Shown here: piece after piece, positions 1-9,476 of the stretch | How positions within the stretch are numbered: position 1 is the first letter of the stretch | How the letters are laid out: every line of letters begins with the position of its first letter | Assembly: GCF_003339505.1 (NCBI RefSeq) | Contig: NZ_QPIW01000001.1 | Location: 310,001-374,000, forward strand | Origin: Runella aurantiaca | Lineage (GTDB): Bacteria; Bacteroidota; Bacteroidia; Cytophagales; Spirosomataceae | Length of the DNA stretch: 64,000 nt | Direction of reading: 5' to 3' | Made by a program: the position numbers and the translations under genes | Notes under the pieces: model-generated | Told to the model about the DNA's origin: nothing | What the model saw: the letters and a program-made list of their open reading frames with translations, nothing else | Database searches by the model: none

Positions 1-101
1 TTGCGAAGGTCACGTTCATTTTTGCGCCACGAACGAAAACAGGAAGAAAGCCCCCAGCACAATCCGCAAACACAGGCCCAAAGGCATATTTTTCTTAGCA
101 T
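1..101 (-). CDS. 5' end of a possible lipoprotein gene (runs off the window)
   Basis: An ATG at 101-99 on the minus strand opens a frame that stays open to the window edge (33 codons visible). The product begins with a basic residue pair, a hydrophobic Cys/Trp/Leu-rich stretch and then LSSC, which resembles a lipobox (signal peptidase II site). Nothing beyond the signal can be seen, so no function is proposed. A competing ATG at 87 in another frame stops after 23 codons. No clear promoter was found upstream. The gene may well be wrong. Confidence 0.3.
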   Translation of the reverse strand, partial: MLRKICLWACVCGLCWGLSSCFRSWRKNERDLR

Positions 102-164
102 GAGAATGGTTACTGTTTAGGTTAATTCAGCGATGGTTATTCGCAATTGTTGCTTTATAAAACG

Positions 165-911
165 CTAAAATAGCGACAATTGTTGTTGGGATAATTCAGG
201 ATAAAGGTGCGGCTTGCTTACTTCTGGTACATTTGAATCAGTTTTACGATTGCTAATCAACCGACCGATTGTAAAAGATTCCATCAGACTATCGTCCAGC
301 GGACGGGCTATTTCTTTCAGGGCCGAGCTGTCCAGATCAGATTGCAACCAAAGAGATTCACTGCCGGGCAATAAAAGCAAAGGCATTCGCTGCTTGGTAT
401 TGTGAATACGCGCCATCATGGGATTGGCTTCCGTTGTGATAATGCTGAAGGTGTTCCAAACATCATCGGCGAAGTCGGGATTGTGCCAACTTTCCCAGAT
501 TCCCGCCATGGCAAAAAGCGGTTGATTGCGCAGCCGAATGTGGTAAGGGTATTTTTGTTTGCCCACAGTCTGCCATTCAAAAAATCCAGAAGAAGGTACA
601 AGACAACGCTGAGATTCTCGAAGGGCGTATTTAAAAGACGGTTTTTGAGCCAGCGTTTCGACCTTAGCATTGAGCGTATTGGCCCGTATTTCTTCGGCTT
701 CTTCTTTGGTTTTTACCCAACGCGGCACCAATCCCCAACGAAACAGTTGGAGGGTTTTCGGGGCTTGCGTGGTAATCACGGGCCAAGTAGGGTAATCAAA
801 ACCATTTCCGTGGTAGACAGGCTGAAAATCAGCTTGCTTAACTTCTGAAGTAGCTTCGAAACGTTTCTCTACTTCTGCAACGGTGGCTGTTAACGAATTG
901 TGAAAACACAT
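165..911 (-). CDS. yedK: SRAP/HMCES-family abasic-site DNA-protein crosslinker
   Basis: A 248-residue SOS response-associated peptidase (SRAP) protein. The family covalently traps abasic sites in single-stranded DNA through the thiol and amine of Cys2. The start is set by chemistry: an upstream ATG adds 11 residues, but the frame contains MCFHNS, which places the catalytic Cys directly after Met, so 911 is chosen. Other family signatures are visible: RANTLNAKVE (DNA contact), SSGFFEWQ with the active-site Glu, and IHNTKQRMPLLL with the active-site His. Length fits the family. It is divergent to the aldo/keto reductase gene, and nothing in the neighbourhood points to an SOS operon. Confidence 0.93.
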   Translation of the reverse strand: MCFHNSLTATVAEVEKRFEATSEVKQADFQPVYHGNGFDYPTWPVITTQAPKTLQLFRWGLVPRWVKTKEEAEEIRANTLNAKVETLAQKPSFKYALRESQRCLVPSSGFFEWQTVGKQKYPYHIRLRNQPLFAMAGIWESWHNPDFADDVWNTFSIITTEANPMMARIHNTKQRMPLLLLPGSESLWLQSDLDSSALKEIARPLDDSLMESFTIGRLISNRKTDSNVPEVSKPHLYPELSQQQLSLF

Positions 912-1053
912 AATTAACCGAGTTTTATCCGTAATTTTGAGCAAAAACGCAGATTTGCGGGAAAGAAAAGCCGATTTTATCGGTCAGCTTTTGAAAGAGT
1001 AACGTCTCATCCAACAACGCGTGTGCTTTATTCACCTAACAAACTTCATCACT

Positions 1054-2076
1054 ATGAAATTCAAATTATTGGGAAAATCAGGCCTTCGTGTTTCAGAAAT
1101 TTGCCTTGGCACCATGACCTTCGGAACCGAATGGGGATGGGGCGCTGATAAGCATGAAAGTAAGAAAATTTTTGACATGTATGCCAATGCTGGCGGTAAT
1201 TTTATAGATACAGCCAATCGCTACACCGAAGGAACTTCGGAAAAATTTTTAGGGGATTTTATCGCTTCCGACCGCGACCATTTTGTGCTCGCTACCAAAT
1301 ATACCCTCATGGACCGCGACGGTGACCCCAACTACGCGGGAAACCATCGCAAAAATATGGTTCGTTCGCTCAACGAAAGCTTAAAACGCCTCAATACCGA
1401 TTATATCGACCTGTTTTGGGTTCACATGTGGGATTTTACCACACCCGTAGAGGAAGTCATGCGCGGATTGGACGACTTGGTGTGCAGTGGGAAAGTGCAT
1501 TACATCGGTATTTCTGACACGCCGGCGTGGGTGATTTCGCGGGCCAACATGCTTGCCGAACTGCGTGGCTGGAGTCAATTTGCGGCTTTGCAGATTGAGT
1601 ATTCGTTGCTGCAACGGGGCGCAGAGCGCGATTTATTGCCCATGGCCAAAGCCCTCGACATGGCCGTAACGCCTTGGGGGGTGATTGGGGGCGGGGCGCT
1701 TACGGGCAAATACTTACGCGGAGAAGGCGGCCGCGTACCCGAAAACAGCCTCCGACGCAACGAACGTAGTCAGGATATTGCCCAAGCCGTGGTAGAAATC
1801 GCCGATGAGTTGGGCGTTACGCCCACACAGGTAGCCATCAATTGGGCCAGACAACGGGTTTCTAACGTGATGCCCGTCATTGGTGCTCGTCGTGTGGAGC
1901 AACTTCAAGATTCGCTGAAAAGCCTTGATTCGACCATTCCCGGCGAAATGATGCATCGGTTGAACGAACTCAGCAAAATAGAACTGGGCTTCCCGCACGA
2001 TTTTCTTTCTTCGGAAGGAGTAAAACAGTCGGCCTTCGCAGGGATGTACGACCAGATTATTAATCACCGATTGTAA
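1054..2076 (+). CDS. Aldo/keto reductase
   Basis: A 340-residue NADPH-dependent aldo/keto reductase. The catalytic tetrad can be placed: Asp and Tyr in FIDTANRYTEG, Lys in LATKYTL and His in WVHMWDF. The C-terminal part (GVTPTQVAINWARQR, then PVIGARRVEQLQDSL) is the usual nucleotide-binding end. The start ATG at 1054 gives MKFKLLGKSGLRVSEICLG, the canonical first strand of the barrel; a GTG at 1021 would add 11 atypical residues. The substrate cannot be told. The family resembles the YajO/Tas-like oxidoreductases that also include potassium-channel beta subunits. Confidence 0.92.
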   Translation: MKFKLLGKSGLRVSEICLGTMTFGTEWGWGADKHESKKIFDMYANAGGNFIDTANRYTEGTSEKFLGDFIASDRDHFVLATKYTLMDRDGDPNYAGNHRKNMVRSLNESLKRLNTDYIDLFWVHMWDFTTPVEEVMRGLDDLVCSGKVHYIGISDTPAWVISRANMLAELRGWSQFAALQIEYSLLQRGAERDLLPMAKALDMAVTPWGVIGGGALTGKYLRGEGGRVPENSLRRNERSQDIAQAVVEIADELGVTPTQVAINWARQRVSNVMPVIGARRVEQLQDSLKSLDSTIPGEMMHRLNELSKIELGFPHDFLSSEGVKQSAFAGMYDQIINHRL

Positions 2077-2165
2077 TACAGCGGAGGCCGGACATGATGG
2101 AGAACGGTACAAGGAAATGTATTCTTTGTTCTTGTTATTTCATCGTCAAACGAATAACACCAATT

Positions 2166-2609
2166 ATGAAATTAGCCATTCTGGAACGTTTAAAGGCGCA
2201 TTTGGACGCTCGAATGCAGGACGCATTGGATGCCATGCAATCTGCTCAAAGCTCAGCCAACGAAGAAACCAAAAGCAGCGCGGGAGATAAGTACGAAACC
2301 GCCCGGGCCATGGCCCAAAATGAACGAGACCGCCATGCCCAGTTGTACGACCAGATTCGTCAGGAGCGCGCCGTGCTGGACCGCATCGACCCGTTGTTTC
2401 AGTTTCAGCGCGTAGGATTGGGTACGTTGGTCAAAACCACGGTTGGTTATTTTTTTGTGGCCGTGAGCGTGGGGCTGCTTGATATGGCGGGAACAAAAGT
2501 CATCGCGGTGTCGCCACAATCGCCGCTGGGCGCTTCGCTGATGGGAAAACAGCAAGGAGATAGCTTCCTGTTTCAGCAAAAGAAATGTCTTATTGAGGAG
2601 CTAGGGTAG
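2166..2609 (+). CDS. GreA/GreB C-terminal-domain-like protein
   Basis: A 147-residue protein. The N-terminal half is helical and charged (residues about 1-75, including SAGDKYETARAM), and the C-terminal part ends in IAVSPQSPLGASLMGKQQGD, which resembles the FKBP-like C-terminal domain of GreA/GreB transcript cleavage factors. It lacks a clear GreA-type coiled-coil tip with acidic residues, so it may bind RNA polymerase without cleavage activity, or do something else. Such proteins are common in Bacteroidota and are often named hypothetical. The ATG at 2166 is chosen because the upstream extension (from 2094) is Cys-rich and unlike the rest. Confidence 0.6.
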   Translation: MKLAILERLKAHLDARMQDALDAMQSAQSSANEETKSSAGDKYETARAMAQNERDRHAQLYDQIRQERAVLDRIDPLFQFQRVGLGTLVKTTVGYFFVAVSVGLLDMAGTKVIAVSPQSPLGASLMGKQQGDSFLFQQKKCLIEELG

Positions 2610-2622
2610 TGGTTAATTTGTC

Positions 2623-2630
2623 TATCTTTG
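2623..2630 (+). promoter_or_regulatory. -7 element (TATCTTTG) of the Uma2 gene
   Basis: TATCTTTG matches the Bacteroidetes -7 consensus TAnnTTTG and lies 22 nt before the ATG at 2653. No convincing -33 TTG was seen at the usual distance. Confidence 0.5.
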
Positions 2631-2652
2631 ATTTAGAAAAACAGGAATTGAC

Positions 2653-3282
2653 ATGGTAGCAGTCTCCACCAAACGCAAACGCATTCGGACCAAATTTGCC
2701 AAGCATGAAATCCCGAAATCGTTGATTTATGAAGAATACGACGGAAAACCCATGTACTATCGGGGTTATAAAGATGTATTAAATCAACTGAAAACGAAGG
2801 AAGAAATCATGGGCGAAAGCGACACCCAAGCAATAATTATTGGCGTTTTGATGAAATATTTGTTGAAAAATTTAGATGAAGATGCCTATTTCGTTATCAC
2901 TAACGAAGTGGGCTTTCATCTCAAAAAACGTAGCAACGTTTCCTCTGATATTGTGATTTACGAAAAGGCAGCTTTGCAAAATCATGCCTTTAAGGATAAA
3001 TACTTCGAAATTCCGCCCTTAGCGGTCATAGAAGTGGATATACAGGCCGATACGACTGATTTCGGGATTTCAGAAATGGATTATTACGGCATTAAAACCA
3101 AAAAATTGTTGGATTTCGGCGTTCGGGAGGTCATTTGGTTTTTTTCAGGGACAAAACAACAGTTTGTATCGCGGGCAGGGCAAGATGGCATCATTTCGAC
3201 TTGGGAAAAAAATGTTAGTTTGCTGGGTGAATATCAATTTTCACTTGAACAACTGCTTCAAAAAGAAGGCTTTAAGTTGTGA
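2653..3282 (+). CDS. Uma2-family (DUF820) endonuclease-like protein
   Basis: A 209-residue protein with the PD-(D/E)xK-like fold of the Uma2/DUF820 family. The conserved core is SSDIVIYEK followed by PPLAVIEVDIQ, which corresponds to the acidic metal ligands of the family; FGVREVIWFF is the typical following strand. The N-terminus KRKRIRTKFAKHEIPKSLIY matches many cytophagal members. The biological role of Uma2 proteins is unknown, and they are often multi-copy. The stop overlaps the GTG start of the next gene by 4 nt, so the two are probably translated together. Confidence 0.85.
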   Translation: MVAVSTKRKRIRTKFAKHEIPKSLIYEEYDGKPMYYRGYKDVLNQLKTKEEIMGESDTQAIIIGVLMKYLLKNLDEDAYFVITNEVGFHLKKRSNVSSDIVIYEKAALQNHAFKDKYFEIPPLAVIEVDIQADTTDFGISEMDYYGIKTKKLLDFGVREVIWFFSGTKQQFVSRAGQDGIISTWEKNVSLLGEYQFSLEQLLQKEGFKL

Positions 3283-4793
3283 AAAAGGGAGTTTTATTCA
3301 CGGGCCTTTTTGCCTTTTTTCTTGGTTTCTTCTTTTCCCGTTTTCTTTCCTTTGGCCAAAGTAATCCGTACCAAATTACGCCCACGCTTCAAGAGGCGTA
3401 CGCTGATGTGTTTAAGTTGAAAGTCACTTCGGTAAGGGCGCTGCTGCAAAAAGAAAAAAATACTGGGCCGCGAAAAGCCTTTGCCGTGTATGTGGAAGAT
3501 TACGCCGACATGGTCACGTTGTTGGTAAGCGATGAGAAACGTTTGTTTGAACAATTGGCTCCTAATCAAGACAAACGCTTGGCATTTTTGGAAGATTTGC
3601 CCGCCAATTCGCCTTATCAGCGACTGTATCAGGCCGAAATTCGTCTGCATTGGGCGTTTATCAAATTGAAATTCGGCAAAGAAGTCAGCGCGTGTTGGGA
3701 TATTATCAAGGCGTATCGACTGCTGGAAGAAAATGCCAAAAAATATCCCGATTTTATTTCGACCTACAAATCGTTGGGGATGCTTCACGTATTGATAGGT
3801 TCGGCTCCGCAAAACTATCAATGGGTCACAAAACTGCTGGGCTTGCGCGGCAATATTCCACAGGGAATGCGCGAAATCAAGACCATTATTCAAAAAGACA
3901 AATTGTTTGGCGCCGAAGCAAGACTGGTGGAGTTACTGTTGCACGCATATATCCTCACTTACGCTGAGTCGCAAAACGCGGCACTTCTGGAGTTTGTCAG
4001 TGGTGAAGAGGATAATTTACTGCTCCATTTTTTCGGAACAACAATCTCAATGAAAGACGGACGGGGAGAACAGGCGCTAAAATTACTCAATCAGCGGCCC
4101 GTTGGTAGTGACTATCTGGCGTTTCCTTTTTTGGAATACCTGAAAGGAGAAATTTTGCTTCAAAAAGGCCAATACGACGAAGCACGTACGTACTTGAAAC
4201 GATTTCTGGCGCAGTATAAAGGCCAAAATTACCTGAAAGATACGCACCTGAAATTGTTTCTGAGCCATTGGCTGGAAGGGGAAGAAGCTGTAGCAATGCC
4301 CTATTTGGAGCGCGTACTGAGCGTTGGAACGAGTTACGTGGAAGCCGATAAATTTGCAGAAAAATTCGCCAAAAGCTTCCGAAAGAAAGAGGTTTCGGGA
4401 CAACAGAAAGCCTTAATGAAAGCCCGTTTGGCGTTTGATGGTGGGTATTTGCCAGAAGCAGCTCTTGCTTTGAAAGCACATCAGGAGACTTTCTTTCCAA
4501 ACTTATACGATAAAGCCGAGTTTCATTACCGTTGGGGGCGGATTCTTCAACGTCAAAATCGTCCTGACTCTTCCATCGTGCATTATGAACGCGCCATTGC
4601 GCTCAGTCAAGCGCAGAGTTTGTATTTTGGCGCGACTTCGGCCTTGCAATTGGGCTACATGTATCAGGCAAAAGGTAATACTGCCAAGGCCATTTATCAT
4701 TTCAAGCAAGCCCTTAATTATCCGAAGCATGAATACAAAAACAGCGTGGACAATAAAGCCCGCGCTGCCTTGACTCTGATGGGAGTGGAATGA
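3279..4793 (+). CDS. Exported TPR-repeat protein
   Basis: A 504-residue protein with an N-terminal signal sequence (KKGVLFTGLFAFFLGFFF, then a likely cut near FGQS). The rest is alpha-helical with tetratricopeptide-like repeats, clearest at the C-terminus (RWGRILQRQNRPDSSIVHYE; LGYMYQAKGNTAKAIYHFKQ). It starts with GTG overlapping the upstream Uma2 stop (GTGA), so coupled translation is likely. It is probably periplasmic or outer-membrane associated and acts as a protein scaffold; no partner can be named. It is convergent with folE, with 8 nt between the two stops. Confidence 0.8.
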   Translation: MKKGVLFTGLFAFFLGFFFSRFLSFGQSNPYQITPTLQEAYADVFKLKVTSVRALLQKEKNTGPRKAFAVYVEDYADMVTLLVSDEKRLFEQLAPNQDKRLAFLEDLPANSPYQRLYQAEIRLHWAFIKLKFGKEVSACWDIIKAYRLLEENAKKYPDFISTYKSLGMLHVLIGSAPQNYQWVTKLLGLRGNIPQGMREIKTIIQKDKLFGAEARLVELLLHAYILTYAESQNAALLEFVSGEEDNLLLHFFGTTISMKDGRGEQALKLLNQRPVGSDYLAFPFLEYLKGEILLQKGQYDEARTYLKRFLAQYKGQNYLKDTHLKLFLSHWLEGEEAVAMPYLERVLSVGTSYVEADKFAEKFAKSFRKKEVSGQQKALMKARLAFDGGYLPEAALALKAHQETFFPNLYDKAEFHYRWGRILQRQNRPDSSIVHYERAIALSQAQSLYFGATSALQLGYMYQAKGNTAKAIYHFKQALNYPKHEYKNSVDNKARAALTLMGVE

Positions 4794-4801
4794 TTTGGAG
4801 A

Positions 4802-5497
4802 TTATAAATACTTCAAAAATTCATTTTTGGTGGCGTCTTCCTTAAACTTGCCGCCGTAAAAAGAGGTGATTGTGGTGCTCGTATCATCTTGTATGCCGCG
4901 CGAGGCGACGCACAAGTGCTTGGCATCCATTACCACGGCTACATCTTCGGTTTGGAGAATTTGTTGCAATTCCTTGCCGATTTGAACCGTCAAACGCTCC
5001 TGCACCTGAGGGCGTTTGGCAAAATACTGAACAATGCGGTTCAGTTTTGAAAGTCCAATCACTTTTCCGCTTGAAATATAGGCTACGTGCGCTTTGCCAA
5101 AAATGGGTACAAAGTGGTGCTCGCAGTTGGAGTAAAAACTGATGTCTTTCTCCACGAGCATTTCGTTGTAATTGTATTTATTTTCAAAAAGGGTGGCTTT
5201 GGGCTTATTTTTAGGGTTAAGGCCACTAAAAATCTCTTTTACGTACATTTTAGCCACCCGATGGGGTGTTCCTTTCAGGCTGTCATCGGTTAGGTCAAGA
5301 CCCAACGTCTCCATGATTTCTTTAAAATGCTGCTCAATTTTGGCTACTTTTTCAACATCGCTCAGCTCAAAAGCATCTTCGCGCATGGGGGTATCGTAGG
5401 CACTCAGGCTGTGGTCGTCGCCCCATTCGTCAATGTTTAAATCAACGAAATCGGCAGCCTCACGCGGGGTATTCCACAAAGTTTCGTTCGGTTTCAT
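4802..5497 (-). CDS. folE: GTP cyclohydrolase I
   Basis: A 231-residue type I GTP cyclohydrolase, which turns GTP into 7,8-dihydroneopterin triphosphate, the common precursor of folate and queuosine. Zn ligands and catalytic residues are visible in FYSNCEHHFVPIFGKAHVAY and in KHLCVASRGIQDDTS; KRPQVQERLTVQIG is the usual substrate-binding stretch. The start overlaps the end of queD by 38 nt, so the two are cotranscribed with queD first. That arrangement points to a role in supplying the queuosine pathway, although it will also serve folate synthesis. Confidence 0.97.
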   Translation of the reverse strand: MKPNETLWNTPREAADFVDLNIDEWGDDHSLSAYDTPMREDAFELSDVEKVAKIEQHFKEIMETLGLDLTDDSLKGTPHRVAKMYVKEIFSGLNPKNKPKATLFENKYNYNEMLVEKDISFYSNCEHHFVPIFGKAHVAYISSGKVIGLSKLNRIVQYFAKRPQVQERLTVQIGKELQQILQTEDVAVVMDAKHLCVASRGIQDDTSTTITSFYGGKFKEDATKNEFLKYL

Positions 5498-5876
5498 ATA
5501 GTCTTATTTTCAAATCAAAAGTGGATTGTAAATGCCCACGCAGGATGTTGTAAATCACAATTGCAATGTTCTCGGCACTGGGATTCAGGTGTTTAAACTC
5601 TTCAGTGTCAAGATTCAGATTTTTGTGGTCGAACTTTTGCAAAACATTGAGTTCTATCAAATCGTTCAGCCATTTCAAATCCACGACGTAGCCGGTATTC
5701 GGGTCTACCTCCCCCGTCACCCGCACAATCAGCTCATAATTATGACCGTGGTAGTTCGGCAAATTGCATTTTCCAAAAATGCGTGCGTTTTCCTCCTCCG
5801 ACCAAGCCGGATTGTTGAGTCGATGCGCAGCATTGAAGTGGGTCTTTCGGAAGACCGCCACCCGTTGATTGCTCAT
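5460..5876 (-). CDS. queD: 6-carboxytetrahydropterin synthase (QueD/PTPS family)
   Basis: A 138-residue member of the 6-pyruvoyl-tetrahydropterin synthase family. Zn-binding histidines lie in HFNAAHRL and YHGHNYEL, and the catalytic Cys is in GKCNLPNYHGH. In bacteria this family normally makes 6-carboxy-5,6,7,8-tetrahydropterin from dihydroneopterin triphosphate, the second step of queuosine precursor synthesis. It overlaps folE, which supplies its substrate. No preQ1 riboswitch was recognised in the 236-nt region upstream. A true PTPS activity cannot be excluded from sequence alone. Confidence 0.93.
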   Translation of the reverse strand: MSNQRVAVFRKTHFNAAHRLNNPAWSEEENARIFGKCNLPNYHGHNYELIVRVTGEVDPNTGYVVDLKWLNDLIELNVLQKFDHKNLNLDTEEFKHLNPSAENIAIVIYNILRGHLQSTFDLKIRLYETERNFVEYPA

Positions 5877-6112
5877 TCCAATATGTTAGTAAGTTGTAGC
5901 GTTGTATGTACGAGCGCGCCGAGGAGTCGTCAGAAAGTTTGTCTGCAACACCCTCTCGACCGTTGGGCGTGGTACCAAAGCCCTTGGGTAAGTATCGTTT
6001 TCAACTGCATTATAAACGGCGTTCTTCCGAAAATAGTTTTAAAATAGTTGCACTTTCAGAAGAAAAGACGTGATAATCAGAACGTTTATTCAAAAAAATA
6101 ATGGGCAGGACT

Positions 6113-6604
6113 CTATTTGTTCTTGACAAAAGCAGGGAATAAAAAGGCGTAAATTAAGCAAAAAATAAGTTGTACGGTGGTAGTAATGCCCAAATAAACA
6201 GGCAATTGAAGAAAATCATCCATCATACGGGTGGCGTTTTCAAAGTTTTCTTCCGAGGTGGCGGTCAGCGTAAGCCATTCCCGACCACGAATAATGAGGT
6301 CATTAAAATAATCAGGATTAACAAATAAAAAATAAACCCATTTTACTAATCCAAAAGCGAGTAGCCAATAGATACTTAGTGTGACTAACGACTTGACATT
6401 TGTTTTATAGACTACCTTTGTAGCCTGTTGACGCGTGCTGCGAAGAAATACAATATAAAACACTCCAATCAGGATTAACCAAAGCAAACTTGTGAAGGGA
6501 AGCCAGTCAACAATTGTATTTTGATAACCGAGTAATTTTTCTCCAACCAACCAAATAAGACTGAAAACAACGATGTAAATGGCGAATTTGAGGGTATTGT
6601 TCAT
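6113..6604 (-). CDS. DUF4199-like membrane protein
   Basis: A 163-residue integral membrane protein with four hydrophobic segments (about residues 5-22, 34-55, 72-92 and 135-157) and a longer soluble loop between segments 3 and 4 (REWLTLTATSEENFENATRM). Size, topology and the loop resemble the DUF4199 family, which is widespread in Bacteroidota and of unknown function; the assignment is by overall look. The internal ATG giving MNNTLKFAIY is preferred over one 15 nt upstream. Divergent to glnS. Confidence 0.65.
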   Translation of the reverse strand: MNNTLKFAIYIVVFSLIWLVGEKLLGYQNTIVDWLPFTSLLWLILIGVFYIVFLRSTRQQATKVVYKTNVKSLVTLSIYWLLAFGLVKWVYFLFVNPDYFNDLIIRGREWLTLTATSEENFENATRMMDDFLQLPVYLGITTTVQLIFCLIYAFLFPAFVKNK

Positions 6605-6679
6605 TCCAGAAAATATCATAGGTTTAAAAAAGTAGGCAAACTTAGGTATTTTCTCTTATTTTTCCCTGCCGACTCCTCC

Positions 6680-6707
6680 TTGATGAGAACGAATTATACT
6701 ACTTTTG
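6680..6707 (+). promoter_or_regulatory. glnS promoter (TTG - 17 nt - TACTTTTG)
   Basis: TTG at 6680-6682 and TACTTTTG at 6700-6707 are separated by 17 nt and match the Bacteroidetes sigma-ABfr consensus TTTG/TAnnTTTG. The predicted transcript would have a leader of roughly 20 nt before the ATG at 6735. Confidence 0.65.
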
Positions 6708-6734
6708 CGAATTACCACCAGTCACCAGAGCCAC

Positions 6735-8417
6735 ATGAGTGAAATCAACAAAGAACCTACCGAAGAAAAATCACTTAACTTCATCGAGCAAATCATCGAG
6801 GAAGACCTCCGTAACGGTAAGCACGGAGGGCGAGTTTTAACGCGCTTTCCACCCGAGCCAAACGGTTATTTACATATTGGCCACGCCAAGTCAATTTGCC
6901 TTAATTTTGGCGTTGCTCAAAAATACGGCGGAGGAACAAACCTTCGTTTTGACGACACCAACCCTGTGACGGAAGATACCGAATACGTAGACTCCATCAA
7001 GAATGATGTACAATGGCTAGGTTTTCAGTGGGTTAATGAATTTTATGCCTCTGATTATTTCGATTCTTTGTACGAGTATGCGTTGTTGCTTATCCGTAAA
7101 GGACTGGCGTACGTGGACGAATCTACGTCGGAACAAATGGCGGCGCAGAAAGGAACTCCCACCGAGCCTGGAACCAATAGCCCTTACCGTGACCGCACGC
7201 CTGAGGAAAACGAAGCGTTGTTTGTACGCATGAAAAACGGTGAGTTTGCCGAAGGAACCCGTACACTTCGGGCCAAAATCGACATGGCGGCCCCGAATAT
7301 GATCATGCGCGATCCCGTAATTTACCGCATCAAATTTGCGCATCACCACCGCACGGGCGACAAATGGTGCATTTATCCGATGTACGATTTTGCCCACGGG
7401 CAATCAGATTCAATCGAAAAAATCACGCATTCTATTTGTACATTAGAATTTATTCCTCACCGCGATTTGTACGATTGGTGCATCGAAAAACTAGAAATAT
7501 TTCCCTCAAAACAATATGAGTTTGCGCGCCTGAACCTTACGTATACCGTAATGAGCAAGCGTAAACTTCTTCAATTGGTCAACGAACAACACGTAACAGG
7601 CTGGGATGATCCACGAATGCCCACGATTTCGGGCTTGCGTCGTCGAGGATATACCCCCGAGTCTATTCGTGAGTTTTGTGACCGCATTGGGGTAGCCCGT
7701 CGCGACAATCTGATTGATGTGAGTTTGCTGGAATTTTGTATCCGTGAACATCTCAACAAAGTGGCCGAGCGCCGAATGGTTGTGCTTGACCCGCTCAAGG
7801 TGATTATCACCAATTTTCCCGAAGGTCAGGTGGAGATTTGCCACAGCGAAAACAATCCTGAAGACCCCAACGGCGGTATACGTGAGATTCCTTTCGGTCG
7901 GGAGATTTACGTGGAGCGGGATGACTTTATGGAAGTAGCTCCTAAAAAATACTTTCGTTTGGCTCCGGGGCAGATGGTTCGCCTCAAAAGCGCTTATATC
8001 ATCAAGTGTGACGATTTCGTCAAAGATGAAGCAGGAAATGTGACCGAATTGCATTGCTCATACATCGAAAACAGCAAAAGCGGTAGCGATACCTCGGGCA
8101 TCAACGTAAAAGGTACATTGCATTGGGTTTCGGTCAACGAAGCCTTGCCCATCGAGATTCGGGAATACGACCGACTTTTCAGCGTCGAAGACCTTTCTAC
8201 GGCCGAAGGGGATTTTAAAGACCACATTAACCCCAATTCGTTGCAGATCATTACGGGCTATGCCGAACCTGCATTGAAAGAAGCCGTGGTAGGAACGAAG
8301 TTTCAATTCATGCGTAAAGGGTATTTTTGCCTTGATACAGACAGTACAGCTGACCATTTGGTTTTTAATCGTACCGTTGGATTAAAAGACACGTGGGGAA
8401 AAGTGGCAGCGAAATAG
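6735..8417 (+). CDS. glnS: Glutaminyl-tRNA synthetase
   Basis: A 560-residue class I aminoacyl-tRNA synthetase that charges tRNA(Gln). The HIGH motif is in [18 protein letters not shown] and the KMSKS-like motif in [12 protein letters not shown]; the N-terminal [14 protein letters not shown] is characteristic of GlnRS rather than GluRS. The C-terminal two-barrel anticodon domain (from about residue 340) is complete. The ATG at 6735 is preferred over an upstream one at 6705, which lies inside the predicted -7 box. A hairpin with a T-run follows. Confidence 0.97.
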   Translation: MSEINKEPTEEKSLNFIEQIIEEDLRNGKHGGRVLTRFPPEPNGYLHIGHAKSICLNFGVAQKYGGGTNLRFDDTNPVTEDTEYVDSIKNDVQWLGFQWVNEFYASDYFDSLYEYALLLIRKGLAYVDESTSEQMAAQKGTPTEPGTNSPYRDRTPEENEALFVRMKNGEFAEGTRTLRAKIDMAAPNMIMRDPVIYRIKFAHHHRTGDKWCIYPMYDFAHGQSDSIEKITHSICTLEFIPHRDLYDWCIEKLEIFPSKQYEFARLNLTYTVMSKRKLLQLVNEQHVTGWDDPRMPTISGLRRRGYTPESIREFCDRIGVARRDNLIDVSLLEFCIREHLNKVAERRMVVLDPLKVIITNFPEGQVEICHSENNPEDPNGGIREIPFGREIYVERDDFMEVAPKKYFRLAPGQMVRLKSAYIIKCDDFVKDEAGNVTELHCSYIENSKSGSDTSGINVKGTLHWVSVNEALPIEIREYDRLFSVEDLSTAEGDFKDHINPNSLQIITGYAEPALKEAVVGTKFQFMRKGYFCLDTDSTADHLVFNRTVGLKDTWGKVAAK

Positions 8418-8438
8418 AGATAACTATTGTCAGTCGCA

Positions 8439-8476
8439 ACGTCGGCAGCGCTTTGAGCGCTGCTGACGTTTTTTTT
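8439..8476 (+). terminator. Intrinsic terminator after glnS
   Basis: Arms 8439-8451 (ACGTCGGCAGCGC) and 8457-8469 (GCGCTGCTGACGT) pair over 13 positions with one G-U, with loop TTTGA, followed by a run of T to 8476. It belongs to the recurring TTTGA-loop stem-loops noted elsewhere in the window. Confidence 0.85.
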
Positions 8477-9476
8477 AGAGCAAAGTTTTATAAAAAACGT
8501 ATTTGTCGCAGTTTTTTGCGCCCAAATTCTCCTTAAATCGCTTCAAACTGGGTTTTAGTTCACCCGCTTCATTGACGGAGATTCCCAGATCCAAGAGTGA
8601 GATTCCTTTTTGTTGGCATTCACCGTACAGTCCTTTATTGAGCAACACGGCGGGACTGAACGTACGATACGTCAGGTTGTCGGCGGGACAGAAATTGTAC
8701 AAAACAGATTCTCCTACGCGCACCGTGACCGAAAGTGAGGCCAATGTATCGCCATCTTTGACGCAAAACACACGGAAATGTTGGGAAAAAACACTGAGCC
8801 ACATTTGCAATTGCTCAAAACTGAACGAAAGCGAATACCCCAATAATTGACGATTGTGCTGAATAAACGTGTAGACCTCACGCGCTGGCGGGTTGAGCCA
8901 TTCCTCAAAACGAAACCCCGCCCGCAGGCATTTGCGTAAACGGCGGCGCTCAGAGGCGTGGAGGCCTTCGTCAAAGTTGGTTTGGGTGACTGGAATGAAC
9001 TGATTTTCTATGCTCTGTGTCAGTTCAAAACCGCGCCTTAAAAGCCCCCTTCGCACAAAAGTACTGCGTGAGGGATTATAACCCGTAGGGTAATGCTTGA
9101 TGCGCAGACTGTTGATTCCTCGCTCTTTGGCAAAACCTTCAATCCCCGTTAGCCACTCCGAAAATTCGGTATGGCTGATGCGTTCCGCAATTTCAAACGA
9201 CCCAAATGAGGCTTGCGATGGGCTGATTCCTGCTTGCTGTTGAATGAATAAATGAAAAATCCCGAAGGCTTCGGTTTGGGTGGCTGTATCGGTCAGGATA
9301 AACGTGTACACCTCTGAAGCCGTTTGGTGTTTAACGTGCAAAGGAGTATTGAACAGCCACAACGGCCACCGAATGTGGAAACGGTGCAAAATGTCGGGAT
9401 TGTTCTGTACCACCAACGCAGTATAATTGCGTAGCAGAGAAGGCGTCACCTTATGTTGAGGTATTGAAAATTGCAT
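8475..9476 (-). CDS. GNAT/FemAB-like acyltransferase
   Basis: A 333-residue protein that looks like a tandem GNAT (FemAB-type) acyltransferase. The C-terminal half (from about residue 170) has the typical look: ASERRRLRKCLRAGFRFEEW, then FRVFCVKDGDTLASLSVTVR, then SPAVLLNKGLYGECQQKGIS and the closing PSLKRFKENLGA. Such proteins transfer acyl or aminoacyl groups in envelope or peptidoglycan metabolism, but the substrate here is unknown. It is convergent with glnS. No partner gene sits next to it. Confidence 0.6.
   Translation of the reverse strand: MQFSIPQHKVTPSLLRNYTALVVQNNPDILHRFHIRWPLWLFNTPLHVKHQTASEVYTFILTDTATQTEAFGIFHLFIQQQAGISPSQASFGSFEIAERISHTEFSEWLTGIEGFAKERGINSLRIKHYPTGYNPSRSTFVRRGLLRRGFELTQSIENQFIPVTQTNFDEGLHASERRRLRKCLRAGFRFEEWLNPPAREVYTFIQHNRQLLGYSLSFSFEQLQMWLSVFSQHFRVFCVKDGDTLASLSVTVRVGESVLYNFCPADNLTYRTFSPAVLLNKGLYGECQQKGISLLDLGISVNEAGELKPSLKRFKENLGAKNCDKYVFYKTLL

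Noticed and set aside
402-848. 148-codon frame opposite the SRAP gene
   Set aside because: Antisense shadow of a well supported gene with intact catalytic motifs.
5532-6047. 171-codon plus-strand frame over queD and its upstream region
   Set aside because: It lies opposite the clear queD gene and shows no family features. The 236 nt upstream of queD was also read for a preQ1 riboswitch or an RNA gene, and none could be supported.
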